DNA of 64,000 nucleotides from Rhexocercosporidium sp. MPI-PUGE-AT-0058. Its lineage: Eukaryota; Ascomycota; Leotiomycetes; Helotiales. The notes under the pieces were generated by a model that was given only the letters and a program-made list of their open reading frames with translations, was not told where the DNA came from and searched no databases. Location: contig JAGTJL010000041.1 of NCBI GenBank assembly GCA_020746875.1, positions 1-64,000 on the forward strand, given 5' to 3'. Shown in pieces: positions 1 through 10,966 of this stretch; within the stretch, counting starts at the first letter, position 1, and each line of letters starts with the position of its first letter. Both the position numbers and the translations under genes were made by a program.

Positions 1-685
1 CATTTCCGGGTAGCCGTATTAGGCCTCTTATTAGCCTTTAGCGTTTGAGGGAGCTCTTGTGTGAATAAGTCGGATTCGTCTTTAAAATCCGTTTTCTCGC
101 CCTTTAATTGGTCGATAGGCGACTTTTTGCTTATATTGCCTTTATTAAGCATTTTGTCGTTAATACCACTTATTGGCTTAGTAATATCGTCGCTAGCGCC
201 TTCAAACTCTTTAAGTGTTTCGACTATATAGTCGAATTCGGTTCTTTCGTTATATCGTTCTTAAGGATTAAATCCTCTTTAATTAGGACGTTTTTAGAGC
301 TTATAACGGCTCTTTTACTCGGTAAATAAACTAAGTAATTATTAGAAGACTCAAAACCGACAAGGATACCTCTGTCGGATTTATTGGCTAGCTTATGAGC
401 TCTTTTATTCTTAAGTACATAGGTTAAAGAGCTTAGTATGCGAATATAGTCGATTATCGGTAATTTACCGTATAAAGCTTCAAAAGGAGTCTTTTTTATA
501 ACGGAGTTATATGACCGATTCTTAATATGAGCTATTCCTTGTAATAAGTAGGGCCATAAAAATAAGGGTAATCTCTTAGTCTTATAGACGCTAATTAGCC
601 GCTTTATTAGGTATTTATTTATCCTTTTGGCTATCCCGTTTTAGGAAGGGGAATAAGGGCTAATATATTCGCATATATACCTTTT

Positions 686-1140
686 TTACTTATAATAATG
701 CGTCCATTTATTAAACTTGAATTCCCCGGCGTTATCGAGCTTAAAAGCTTTAATATTTACTATAAATTTGTATTTGACGCTATTTTGACTAAACTGCGTA
801 TTTATTATATTATAGAAGTCAATAAGTACGTCATAAGCGTCGGCTTTGAGTTTTAAGGCGTATAGCCATATAGCTCTTAATCTTTTATATATAATAGTAA
901 GGAAATAGCGCTCTCCTTTAAGTCCTTTGACTTTAAAAGGCCTTACAATATCGATATCGAATATAGTCAAGGGTGGCGCGTCTAATATAGGCTTTTTATT
1001 GCCGATCACGTGTATTTGGCCGCTATTATAAGCGTCACAGTCGGCTAGCCTGTCTTTTTGTTGGATTTTCTTTAATTTATGGCTTTTCTCGATCGTTTTA
1101 AGAATCGACTCTTTATTTATATGTACTAGCTTCTTATAGT
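686..1140 (-). pseudogene. Copia-A integrase relict
   Basis: Minus-strand relict of the retroviral-type integrase that inserts element cDNA into the chromosome. The N-terminal zinc-binding stretch is visible (two His, then a Cys followed by CDAY where CxxC is usual). The catalytic core follows with FDIDIV (first Asp) and KLDNAGEF (second Asp). Further downstream, past an in-frame stop near 686, NGIAKR stands where Copia integrases have NGxAER, so the catalytic Glu appears to be Lys. A GKLP/SLTYV-like stretch of the post-core region continues below 686. The segment 686-1009 is fully open (107 codons), unusual in such a decayed element, but the enzyme cannot be active. Confidence 0.85.
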
Positions 1141-1594
1141 AAAGGTCTAGCGGCGAATTAAAGTCTACTTGATATATTATAGGTTTGAGAGCGTCAATAT
1201 CGACTTCCGCTTAAACATAATAGGCGTTATAGTTTTATTTAGCTTATAATTAGCCTTTTTTATGCTTTAATAAAGTACCGTTCTCGGTAAAGTTGATTAA
1301 CTAGTCTTTTTTAATTATTTCCCTTAAGCTTAAAAGGGTCGTTTTTAACCTTAAAATATAGTTTACCCGTTAAATAACTACTTTTATGCCGTTATTACCC
1401 TTAATAAGAATATCTCCCGTGCCTAGTATTAGTAATACGTCGCCATTAGCGATTGTGATCGATTTGCAAAAGGTAGGTTAATAGTTAAGTAATCATTCCT
1501 TATTAGGCGTATAGTACTCGCTAGCACCGGAGTCTAGAACTAGTCTGTAATTATAGACGGTTTTAAAAGCTTAATTTACAATATCTTCCTTTAA

Positions 1595-2665
1595 TTAGTC
1601 AGAATCGGACTCGCTTGATTTTTTTATAGTATTTACAAAAGTACTCATAATTAGAGGTTTAAGCTGCACTTTAGGCTTCACATTTGACTTACCCTTTAAT
1701 AAGAGTAAGTAGTTTGTGTGTGCCTTTATAGGCTTTCTAGCCGTCACGTATTTATTAGGCGGCGTATAAGTCTTAGATACGGCCATAATAGCCTTCGTAA
1801 ACTCTGTTTTTAATTCGCCTTTTAACTCCTTAGCCTTTTTAGCCTTATTAGGCTTTTTATTCGGATTTTCCGAATTATTAGGCTTTAGCTTAGGGTGTAA
1901 GACCTAACACGTAAACGTTAGATGTCCCGTGACTTTACACTTATTGCAGTGCTTTTTATTACCGCCTTTACCGCCTTTAAACGCTTTATTAGCGTTAAAG
2001 TCGGCGTTAGCGCCTATGCGAGCTTCTTCCGAAATTAAGTCGTTTATTAAACCTTTAATATCGATATTCTTGAGATTACCTAACATTTTCTTATATTTAC
2101 GAGACGAAAAGGCGTCAAAAGAGCTCGGCAAGCCTTTTAATATAAGGCTAGTTATTATAGGCTTTAGAATCTCGCAGTCTAACTGCTTTAAGTATATGGC
2201 GCTTAATTAAATTACGCTTATATATTCGTTTATACTTTTATAAAAGCTATAATTAAAATCGACGATTTAATTTATATAACGGCCGACTAACTTAAGCGTT
2301 AATTAGCCGAAAGTAAATTAAATAGCGTTTCATAGCTTTTTATTCGTATTTTTATCTTTAAATCGCTTTTAATTTTCTAGCGATATAATCGACTTTAGCG
2401 TCCCTAGCGCCTTTTGGTTTTGCGTCTTAAAGTAGTTTAGTTTCTCGTGGTATTTTACGGCTAGCTCGTGAAAATAAGGGGCTAATACGGCTCTACTTCC
2501 TTTAGTACTTTTAACGTAATATAAAGATTAATCCGGAGGCAAAGCTTTGCCGGAAATATAAGGCATATAGCCGTTAATTTCCAGGAATAAGTTAACAGGA
2601 TTTATCTACTTAATATAATTAGACTTCCTTACTAGCTTCTCTCTTTTAAAAGCAGTAGCGGCCAT
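1595..2665 (-). pseudogene. Copia-A gag relict with zinc knuckle
   Basis: Nucleocapsid/gag part of the Copia-A polyprotein. It begins with ATG at 2665-2663 (MAATAFKREKLV...), followed by NLFLEINGYMPYIS, typical of fungal Copia gag. Stops at Trp or Gln positions interrupt it. A CX2CX4HX4C zinc knuckle (CNKCKVTGHLTFTC) is encoded around 1905-1946. An acidic Ser/Asp-rich end (SSESDSD) at 1595-1620 probably leads into the protease. The 1595-1786 piece has a clear homologue at 63566-63763 in the second copy. Confidence 0.8.
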
Positions 2666-3482
2666 TTTAAGCTTGTCTTAATTGAGTTTAGCTTTAATTC
2701 CTTTAGGCGATTATTATTTATAGTGATTTATTAAATTATTTTAGTCTTAGACTTTATTTAAGTCTTTATAACCTTATAATAAGGCTACCCTCTTTAATTT
2801 AATATGCTTTAAATTAATATAAAATCAATATTTAAAGTAAAAAGTCTTGCTAAGGACTTATATATTACTTTACCGAGGGTTTCGCTTAGCTAATATTATA
2901 ACAGGGTTCTTAGCGGTCTGCTTAGGCTCTTATTATAACGTTAGCGCCACTATTAGCTTGGTTTTTCTCATAAGAATTAGTAAACTTAACTAGCTATAAC
3001 CCTCTCCGAGGATGGCTTTTTATATAATTAAAAAAGCCTAAAAACCACTGTAATTTATGCTAGACTAGTGACGATTCGGACAGCCACTCCCTAATACAAG
3101 CCACGCTAGCACGCTACTTATAGCCACTACTAGCGCCGTAAAAGGTATGGGCGCCTAGGAATGAGAAATTTATTATAAGACTTAAAACCGCGATTTAAGT
3201 AACTACGCACGCTTATAACGTTTAAGGACCGTTAGGTTATGATTTCCTTAGGGTTTAGTCTTAGGGTCAAAGGCCTCTGGTCCGTAATTCGTCCTAATCG
3301 GGTTAGTAAAGGCTCAAAGGGGTCTAGCTTACTTCAGTCAAGAGAAGCTAGTATGGCTTTATCGACAAGCGTTTGAACGGAAGCAGCCGAAGCGGTATTA
3401 GCCGAGAAAGCTCAGCTAGTCGTCTCGATCGGGAGGTGTGTCGGTAACTAAAATTATTAGTCGCCTTAGCGAATTGCTATTA

Positions 3483-3762
3483 TGTGAGAATAGACGAGCC
3501 AATCAGAATGAGGAAGCGCAGTAAGTAAGGACACGTGATTAAATAAAGAGAATTGCTTGCTTGCTTACTTAAAGAGCTAGAAGAGCTCTTCAGTAGTTAT
3601 ATACAAAATAATAGCTTCTTTAGAAGCTTTTACGACTACGTAATTAAATACGAGTGTAATTTCTCGGAATACGAAGGTAATTTCCGGGCCGCGTAAGCAG
3701 TGGAAACTCCTTCGGCTATTCTAAGGTAGAATTAGCACGAGTTACCGAAGTCAAATCCAATA
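3483..3762 (-). repeat. LTR-A, 5' LTR of Copia-A copy 1
   Basis: About 280 bp. On the minus strand it begins TATTGGATTTGACTTCGG (TGTTGG in other copies) and ends TTCTCACA, giving the TG...CA ends of an LTR. It matches solo LTRs at 20134-20444 and 54304-54609 and a fragment at 59785-59931. It is about 30 bp shorter than the 311-bp copy because one CTACGTAA-rich repeat unit is missing. Flanking 5-mers (tatta/aagca) do not match, as expected when only one end of the element is seen. Confidence 0.85.
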
Positions 3763-3926
3763 AAGCAGACCTGCAGTTGCAAACTGCATAACTCGGTATA
3801 TATGACCAATTCTGTACGATAATAATTATAATAATATTATAATCCTCGTCGATAACTGCAAAGCGGATAGTATTAAAAGTATTTAAGAGGAGTAGTATGC
3901 CGTACGTGCTTAAGTCGATAGCGAGG
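3763..3926. other. intergenic, no gene seen
   Basis: Moderately AT-rich spacer between LTR-A and the small inverted-repeat element. A 92-codon minus frame spans 3716-3994, but it runs through the LTR end and one TIR and has no recognisable domain, so I do not call it a gene. Confidence 0.5.
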
Positions 3927-4167
3927 TATCCCATGGAGTGGCATAGACACATTTTAGCGCCATTTAAAAGATGACCTCCTTTTCGCAACAACACAACTCA
4001 GCCACCACGATTTCTAAAAAAGTGTTCTAGAAAGCTACAAGTATTATTTCAAACTCTAAATTTCATTTGATCTTCTTAGAATTCTTTTAATAGTCGAAAT
4101 GCATTCGATGTGGCCACCTCAAATTATGGCGCTAAAATGTGCAAGCGAGTTGCCACTCCATGGGATA
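3927..4167. mobile_element. 241-bp MITE with TATCCC termini
   Basis: Short non-autonomous inverted-repeat element. The left end reads TATCCCATGGAGTGGCA and, after a small gap, ACATTTTAGCGCCAT. The reverse complement of the right end (4167 leftwards) reads TATCCCATGGAGTGGCA, then ACTCGCTTGCACATTTTAGC. The ends closely resemble the termini of piggyBac-1 (10454 and 20552: TATCCCAAGAATTGGCA...TTTTAGCG), suggesting mobilisation by that family. Both ends carry TA at the boundary. No coding capacity. Confidence 0.75.
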
Positions 4168-5240
4168 TGCGACGATAATCGGTAAGGGCTCAAGGAGCTA
4201 CTTTAAGAGCAAGTACTTTTTTAATATTATATTACGTTAAGATTTAAATATTTCCCTTAATATTATAAATGCTAATAAGTGCAGTCGTATGTATTGTATT
4301 ATTATTATATATTACTAAGATACCGTAAAATATTATAATCTTAAGAACTGCTTAAGGATCGGACGTATTATTACGGTTAAAATAACTTAAGTTCTTAAAA
4401 GTAACGATTAAGTTATAAATATAACCGGAGATAAGTATAATAAAGCTGTAATTAACTTATAGATATTTATTTATACTTATATCGCTAAACAATGAAAAGC
4501 AGAGATTTGGTGTAAATGATAATTCTATTACTTCGGGGGAAACTAGGTCTATATAACTACTTTTAAGCGCCAAGCTATTTAGCTCTCGCATCGGCTATTT
4601 GCTCTCGCATCGGTTATTAGCTTTATATTGAAACTAGCTTTGTATTAAGACTAGCTTTATATTACTAGAGCTTCCGAGGTTTAAAACACGGAAGCTTAAG
4701 GCTTCCGAAAGCCACTGTTTTAGCCCTGAATAACCTTTTACCGGAAGCTTAAAGCTTCCGAGGTTCAAAGCATGGAAGCCAGAGCTTTATGCGAAGCCGG
4801 AGCTTTATGTTAAAGGTAGTTGAGTTATGGAAAGGTATGCTTAATATAATCTTATATTATTAAGCGAGTTTAGCCGAGGCTTAATATAATCTTATAAACA
4901 CGCCGAGGACAGCACTTCTGATTTAATATAATATTAAACTATCCTTAAAATTTTCGATATGCAACTTTAGCACCGAAAGCGCCGAAAGGGCGCGTTTAAC
5001 GCCTGCGTCCGCTGTCTGCCGCAGGAATTTTTTGCAAATGTAATATTAATATTATACACCGGTTAACTACAAAAGTTGCAAGTAAAAATGCGAACCGATT
5101 TTGAGATCGTCTTAAGCGATTGGAATAAAGAAAGACTTGCAAGAGATAGTTACGAAGCCAGCTCACCATTCTATGCTCAGAATCGCTTCAATTTCACGTG
5201 GCCACCCTTGAGGACGCAGCCTCGTTTCTCGGGACGCAGC
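4168..5240. repeat. AT-rich intergenic with repeat family X (4490-4860)
   Basis: No gene. Bases about 4490-4860 recur at about 32555-32870 in the same orientation. Shared landmarks include GAGATTTGGTGTAAATGAT (RIP-variant in the other copy), ACTGTTTTAGCCCTGAAT and GGAAGCTTAAAGCTTCCGAG, plus a run of GAAGC/GCTTC inverted motifs able to form hairpins. Short direct repeats precede it: a 19-bp period (GCTCTCGCATCGG, 4582 and 4601) and a 17-bp period (GCTTTATATTGAAACTA-like, 4620-4665). Nature unknown, possibly a short non-autonomous element. Confidence 0.55.
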
Positions 5241-8200
5241 TTAACTACTGGGCAGAGAGGTAGCCTCGCCATTATCCAACTCGTCATCCCACTCTATCCA
5301 GCGGCAGTAGAAGTATGCCTCGACTTTACAGTACAGATCATAGAGCCTGCAGGGCTCGCCAATGGGATCACACAAGCTTATGTTAGGTCCCTCATAGTCT
5401 TCTGGCCTAAATCGTGCTCCGGCACTAAGTAGAAGTTCTACTCGATCTGTACGGCCCTCGCTATAAAACTCACCACAGAATGCAGCGCCGAGAGCAGTGC
5501 CAAACCGCCCGCCAACAACGTCAAGCTTTGCGCCAGCTTGTATTAGGAACTTGATTATAGCGTCATCGGGTTGCGGCATCGGGTAGTCCCAACCGGTGGC
5601 TGCACAGAGAGCTGTATGGAATGGCCCATCTACCGTCAAGTTTATGTCGGCCTTCCACTCGAGAAGGAGCCGGACCGCATCAAGGCATCTCCAAGAAACG
5701 GCCGATATTAACGGCGACGCTAGTGCGGACTGCCGGCCTCTGACGATGTTTGGGTCTGCGCCATTCTCAAGCAGCAGTCTGACGAATTCAGCGTCCCTCA
5801 ACACTCTCCCCTGCATAATGGGGGCGTCAAAGTCCCCGCCTGTGTTGATTTGGGCCCGGTGCTGGATCAGCAGCTGCGCAACTTCGCGGTGTCCATATTC
5901 AGCAGCTGCTGGTAGTGGGGAAGAGGCCGACTCCGGTTCGAGGTTGACCTCTCCCCCCTTCTGCAGCAACTGCTTGCATAACGGAAGATTGCCAGTTCGA
6001 GCGGCCAGGCTGAGGAGGGTCTCACCCAGCTCGTTTCGCGCATTTACATCGACAGCGTCACGTTCCAGCCAGTCTGATAGGACGGCTTGCAGTCCCACGT
6101 ACACACATACGGCTTCCGGTGATGAATATGGCCGGCAGCGAGCCTCAATTTTGTTGTCCCACCCCAAAAGCTCTGGGCAGAATGCCTGATTGCTACTCAA
6201 AGCCGCGTCCCGTGTAATCCACTCGCACCATTTCCGATAGTAAGGACTAGTATTCCCTGGATTGCCCAAGAATTCTCGCAGGACCTCAGGGACCGCTATG
6301 TGGTGCGGCTCGCTGTTGAGAGCTCGAAAATGTATGAACCAACCAGCAGCATAAGTCGGGATAATGCCCCCTACATGTTTGCCTCGGTCCCTTCTCCTGA
6401 CGGCTCTGTCCAAAAGCCAGTTCTTATGTTCGGTTTCAAAGTCTGTCGAAATGGGTTTTGTCCACTTGTCGGCCTTGTCTTCTTCTTCATGCGCGGCGAG
6501 GCATCTGTCTTCAATCTGCTCGATGGCATTTCTTCCGATGATGTCGCTGAAGCGTTCCTCCTCCGGCCAGAATGCATAGTCGCGATTCAGCCGGTGCGAA
6601 ATCTGCAGACTGGACATCCAGACCCCAAGGCAAACACGGCCAACTACTCTGTGTGCCGTCTTGACACTCCAGTGGTGTGTCTGGAAGTACTCCTGGACAG
6701 ACAGATGAGAGAAGCGACAGTAGTTGCTTCCATACTCGTCCTCTATCTTTATGAGATTTTGACAGATGTTGACGATGTAATCAATTGTGACATCGGTTTT
6801 TAGAGTAAAACCAGTCTCCGGGTCCTGGCAGACGGCAAATTCAAGCATCTGCGGCGTCAATGGCTGCCAAGAGCACATCAACCACTGGAAGGTGCGTTGA
6901 GCTATGACCTTTGCCCGTCCTCGCTTCCTCTGAATACTCTGCCAGACCTTGTCGTAGGCGTTCTTGAGTCCCTCTGGAAGGTCATCAAGGTAGACTTGAA
7001 TGTCGCTGTTGTTCCTTAAGCTCAGTAGTTCGTCGATATGTATTGCCGCCCACTGGAACCTGTTAAGCCATGAGCTAATGCCATAATTGATGAAAAAGAA
7101 GTGCCCGAAATCTTACATGCCCCGGCCCTTCCGTTTGAACATATCTATAATATTCCGTCTAACACTGCTCAACAAGTACTTCTGGCACCATTTGTTGCCG
7201 TTAAGCTTGAACTCGACAAACGTTTCGATGTCGTTCTTGTTGTCGCCACTGCAGACCTCGATGTGATAACCTCCTTGATAAGCATCTGCTAGATCCGTAT
7301 CGTTCCGACTCGCCAAAAAGATCTTCAGCAATCCTGAATCTGCCAACCGGAGCTTTTCCATCGCGACCATAAGTTCTTGACGTGTTTCGTGATCGCACTC
7401 GTCGAGGCCGTCGACCACGAATGTTACTTGAGGGTAAGAGTTAACAAGTTCGAGGAGGGCCGACTCACTCTCTTCGAATGTAAGTCCATCCGATGGAAAC
7501 CCCCGTGCTTGTTTGCTTCGATACATCTCTGCAACTACCGGCATTATGTGTCTATCATCTGAGCTGCTTAATGGTGCGGAGAGTTGCTTGACGAAGCTGC
7601 GCAGAATTGCGAGGGGTTTACGATGACTGGACCGGTTGGCATCACAGTAGAAGTACGCTAGTCCCTCCTCGTTCTGGGGATCATCAAGGCGTTGGTAAAC
7701 ATCGTCTACCACTTTAGTCGAGAGCTTTGTCTTTCCGGCCCCGGCTGAAAAAAAAAAAAAGAGTAAGGTGGTCAATATACAGGGAACCTTGCCAATCATG
7801 ACAGGAAGGATGAAACAGGTTAGACTTACGGATCCCATGTAACCAGAGAATCATCGACGTTGGCGAGTCCCTCCACTCCAGGTATTGGCTTCGTGCCAAG
7901 AGCCAGTCTCCGGTTCCCCCCAACCGACCCTTTCTGGCATTGTAGTGGTCCGTCTCGTAATGGATTGTTGAAATCCACTGCAAGACCTTGCAACGCTCGC
8001 AAGCTTCTGCTATTTGCCATAAGTGTGCCACACGTAAGTCTGTCCGAATAACAGGGGCGTTCACAATTTCCTCCGTGTTCCGCAACTGCGCTTTCAGATC
8101 GTCTCGTCCAAGTCGAGCCAAGTGATGTTCGTAGTTCGAGACGCTAATTTCCGCCCGTCTCTCCAAAGCTTGGAGTTTCGAGCCATATGCCTCAAACGCA

Positions 8201-8898
8201 TCCGGATGGAAAATGGCATATGCGGCCCTCTTCGCCGGTGCTTTCTCGAGGAAAGACATAGAATGGGCAAGGAAAGACAGAATCTCTGAGTAGAGATCTA
8301 CGAGTGCCGACTCTATACATGAAAAAGTGGACAACTCGCCCATGTGTTGTAGGGAGGTATCTCGGCCGCGTAGATACAGGCTCTCATAAATCCCTCCGCG
8401 GAGGATCAGATGGCTAACCATTTCCATGCCAACGAGGAGGTGATTGTAAAGTTCATTCTCGGCCGCGACGGCCTAAAAGCCTTTGGCATTAGAGACAGGC
8501 AGGCAGGTAATTAGAATATCATGAAGTCAACGTACCTGAATAACAAACCGCACGACGGCCCACGGCAGCGCCGCATGAACCGGGTCGAAGCTAACAGCAA
8601 CGTCTGCAATGCCCTGATATCGCCTCAGCCAAGCCGCTATATTGCCGGCCACGGCACGGAGCTTGTATTCCCTGCCACGAAAGCGAACTTTCAAACCCTT
8701 AGCCACGGCAAGAGCTTGCTTCTCGGCCGCCAGCTTCTGCAGCTGATCGAGAAGATCCTGACAAGAGCAGGAACAGTTGCGTGCCACTTCGGTGATCAAA
8801 GCTCCGTCCTTCGCTGGCAGCTTTCGCAGCGCTTTGGCCCACAGGTCGGGCTGTTGTGAGGCAGCGTCGCCGCTGGGGCCATCCGTCTCGGAGCTCAT
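5241..8898 (-). CDS. NACHT-ankyrin NLR-like protein (gene 1)
   Basis: Predicted exons 8898-8536, 8472-7830, 7744-7117 and 7059-5241, joining in frame to 1,150 aa. All introns are GT-AG (63, 85 and 57 bp; intron 2 has a T13 tract before CAG). Residues 1-330 resemble the DUF7708-type N-terminal region of fungal NLRs. A NACHT NTPase follows: Walker A GIPGAGKT (334-341, split by intron 2) and Walker B FVVDGLDE (444-451). FQWAAIHIDELL (from about 546) marks the winged-helix part. Ankyrin repeats lie at about 885-1110. Such proteins are cytoplasmic ATP/GTP switches that sense a ligand through the repeats and oligomerise to trigger incompatibility or cell death. Function here is inferred from architecture; no obvious death-effector domain is visible. 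The start is the only ATG giving the conserved N-terminus. Confidence 0.9.
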
Positions 8899-9506
8899 GG
8901 CTTCCTTCAGGTTACCGAAATTACGATGTGCATAGATGGATGGGCTGGGAGGAATGAGGCATGAGGCATGAGGCTCGCAGTTGATTATAACGATTTCTGG
9001 GAAGTCAGTTGCCAGCGCCTCGGCGGTAACTTGGACGCCTTGCGTCCAATTAAAGAAGACGAAGACGCGCGGAGGTGGAGAGGCTCATTGCCCCTGCCCA
9101 TGTGCACGACGATAAAGGGTAGTCCACGCAAGCTGTGGTCGACGTTTCACCCGCACCGCCGATCTTGACCGCCACACAAGTACGGTTCATAGGAATGCTC
9201 TCCAAGCACCGGCGCAACCTCAGCATCTTTGCCCTGTTGCCGGATGCTCCAGGGCTAGAGGTCAGGCGTAGAATCGTGCTGACAAGGTTAGTTACCGAGC
9301 ATCTCTGGAAGAAGCATGCGAATTTGGGGTAATTACACTAAGGATTGAGACTCATTAGATTAATTTTCCGACTGCTCCAGAACCTTAGCAGGAGGACATC
9401 AAGCGCTTCTTTGATACAACGAAGGCACCCACTATATAACTTAGCCGGAAAGCCCAATTCTATTATCAGATCACTGACGTATATTCGCCCGAATGGAATC
9501 ATCTTC
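8899..9506. other. intergenic, no gene seen
   Basis: Balanced-GC spacer upstream of gene 1, presumably holding its promoter. Short open frames on both strands have no recognisable motif. I see no convincing TATA or CCAAT arrangement. Confidence 0.5.
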
Positions 9507-9935
9507 TCACTCCCTTTTATCATTAGATATACCCTTCAACTTCTCCACCACCACGTCATGGAACGATTCCTCTGGGCATAAAAGATACATTCGAACGAGC
9601 TCTGCGTAGCTATTCCCAACGACGCCACTCAATGCAGTATGTTGACTTACTTGCAGCAAGAGCTCTCTGACTTTTAGTGTGAACTTCGGCTTGTGTGGGT
9701 TTCACTTGTAGCAATTCGCATATGGGTTTCCAGTATGCAAGCTCGATCAGGACAACACCGAGGCTGTAAGTATCGAACATCGGATTGAAGGTTTGGATTG
9801 GCCCTTGATCATCGGGGTGGCGGTATAGGTTGTCTCCTCTGAGAGGGGGGGGCAGAGGATGTTTCGAACAGCTGCCACGACTTCGTGACAAATAGCAAGG
9901 TGGCTTTCAATATAGCGGACCAGATAATGCACTAC
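9507..9935 (-). pseudogene. protein-kinase-like C-lobe relict
   Basis: Remnant of a fungal kinase-like protein of the kind found with STAND/HET proteins. NLYRHPDDQG followed by FDTYSLGVVLIELAYWKPI (about 9715-9835) matches the activation-segment end and helix F region (kinase DxYSLG), where Asp anchors the C-lobe. The upstream part (RYIESHLAICHEV, about 9870-9920) is in another frame; the switch falls at a run of eight G (plus strand, 9844-9851), a likely indel site. The tail SYAELVRMYLLCPEESFHD (about 9550-9600) is in a further frame, perhaps across a short intron starting GTAAGT at 9650. N-lobe, catalytic loop and Lys are absent. Hence a broken 3' fragment next to an NLR gene. Confidence 0.6.
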
Positions 9936-10453
9936 CTATAAGATATTAGAAGATACCGCTAATTGAACGCTTCTATTCCAGAAAGAATTCCGACTGCCTA
10001 CCCCAGAACCAAACTTTGGCTAGTAGGAACAAGAGGATGCTACAATGAAGACGCGAGTTGACTTTATCAGATCATCCCAACCGGTAGACCTTGGCAGACT
10101 GGTTACAACTCCCTTCACCTCCGCCTCTACCCTAATACTCTTAAAAACGGCAGCTGCTGAATGGTAACCTAACTCCTTCTTAGACTTTACCGTCTAGCTA
10201 GGAACCACGTCTCGTTAGGCTTTCTTCTCGACTCTCTGGCCTCCCAGTCACAAATTAGTAATTACGTTCTAGCATTTGCAAGAAGAAGGCCAAAATACTA
10301 AGACGTGTAATAATCTAGACGTTTAATAATCTAGATGTGCAACAATCTAGATGTGCAATAATCCTAGAGTACAATCGCCCCGACTCCTGTTGCCATAACA
10401 CCCGCGCTAATCTACCCGGCAGGATGTACTAAGTTCACGCTAATTATAACGCC
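9936..10453. other. intergenic with 16-bp minisatellite
   Basis: No gene recognised. A tandem repeat of four roughly 16-bp units (AGACGTGTAATAATCT and variants) occupies 10301-10365. The rest is balanced-GC unique sequence, perhaps the decayed 5' part of the kinase-like relict. Confidence 0.5.
10301..10365. repeat. 16-bp tandem repeat, four units
   Basis: Units start at 10301, 10317, 10333 and 10349: AGACGTGTAATAATCT, AGACGTTTAATAATCT, AGATGTGCAACAATCT, AGATGTGCAATAATCCT. Differences are mostly transitions. Confidence 0.85.
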
Positions 10454-10559
10454 TATCCCAAGAATTGGCAGTCCCGTGTTTTAGCGCCTTAGCAGGCACC
10501 CCACCAAAACAAAGGATATAAACAAACCTATCTTCCACTATTATAACTCCACTTAAATT

Positions 10560-10782
10560 AAGTGCATTCACGATAGAGGATATTCAAGCTGATTCTACCG
10601 ATCCTGCGACTACGAGGCCCGCCTTAGATCCTGTGACTAAAGTAAAATCTGGGTTCATTTTAATAAATTTACCTACTTTTGAATATATAATTAACTTACC
10701 TTCGCATATTATACCAAAAGATACGTAAGATATATTTTAACTTTTCTTTATAAGGAGTCAATTAAAAATTATATATAATAAT
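10560..10782 (+). pseudogene. piggyBac-1 transposase, N-terminal fragment
   Basis: N-terminal part of the piggyBac-1 transposase. The frame reads TIEDIQADSTDP, then LPTFEYIINLPS and F-LFF-like residues (the LFFT motif that opens the transposase domain), and ends in KIIYN at the Copia-B insertion. After the insertion and one ATAAT copy, the same frame continues at 18606 (NTNRRQE), so the two fragments were one gene. Confidence 0.75.
10778..10782 (+). repeat. target-site duplication ATAAT (left) of Copia-B
   Basis: The 5-bp ATAAT directly before the 5' LTR is repeated exactly at 18601-18605 after the 3' LTR, the expected product of Copia integrase. Confidence 0.9.
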
Positions 10783-10966
10783 TGTCGTATAGGCACGGGC
10801 AGCTGCTCTCTTGGCACTGCACGTGACCTAATTAGGTTCTGCTACTGTAGACCGCCTTCAGGAGAACAACTGTTTTCTCCTAATTCTTAGAGCTTTTAAA
10901 AGAACAATTAATCATTTTAATTTAATTATAACTGCTTATAGTGTTTTAATTTACATTTATACTATA
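10783..10966 (+). repeat. LTR-B, 5' LTR of Copia-B copy 1
   Basis: 184 bp, TGTCGTATAGGCACGGGCAG to ...TACTATA (original end CACCACA, as in the 3' LTR; the changes are C to T). Also present at 46204-46387. Confidence 0.92.

Larger units (their letters stand above)
1..3482 (-). mobile_element. Copia-A copy 1, internal region (5' part)
   Basis: Decayed Ty1/Copia retrotransposon read on the minus strand. It runs from its 5' LTR (3483-3762) through an untranslated leader, gag (ATG near 2665) and integrase, and leaves the window before reverse transcriptase. Order gag-integrase, with RT following in the second copy (59785-64000), identifies the Copia superfamily. Bases 1-2020 align with about 61968-64000 in the same orientation. 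Directly after the LTR, on the minus strand, a sequence near 3464-3482 resembles an RIP-altered primer site complementary to the 3' end of initiator Met-tRNA (tentative). Frames are broken mainly by TAA/TAG, as expected from RIP. Confidence 0.9.

Noticed and set aside
3483..3762. LTR-A first read as a plus-strand LTR starting TGTGAGAATAG
   Set aside because: Both readings have TG...CA ends. The polypurine tract next to the fragment at 59931 and the gag orientation show that it is read on the minus strand, starting TGTTGG.
5596..6189. Long open frame (197 codons) on the plus strand inside gene 1
   Set aside because: It overlaps the antisense strand of the ankyrin region of gene 1, is Ser/Arg-rich with no domain, and is explained as a shadow of a GC-balanced coding exon.
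6300..6803. 167-codon plus frame inside gene 1
   Set aside because: Antisense shadow of exon 4; no recognisable domain, no plausible start or splice context.
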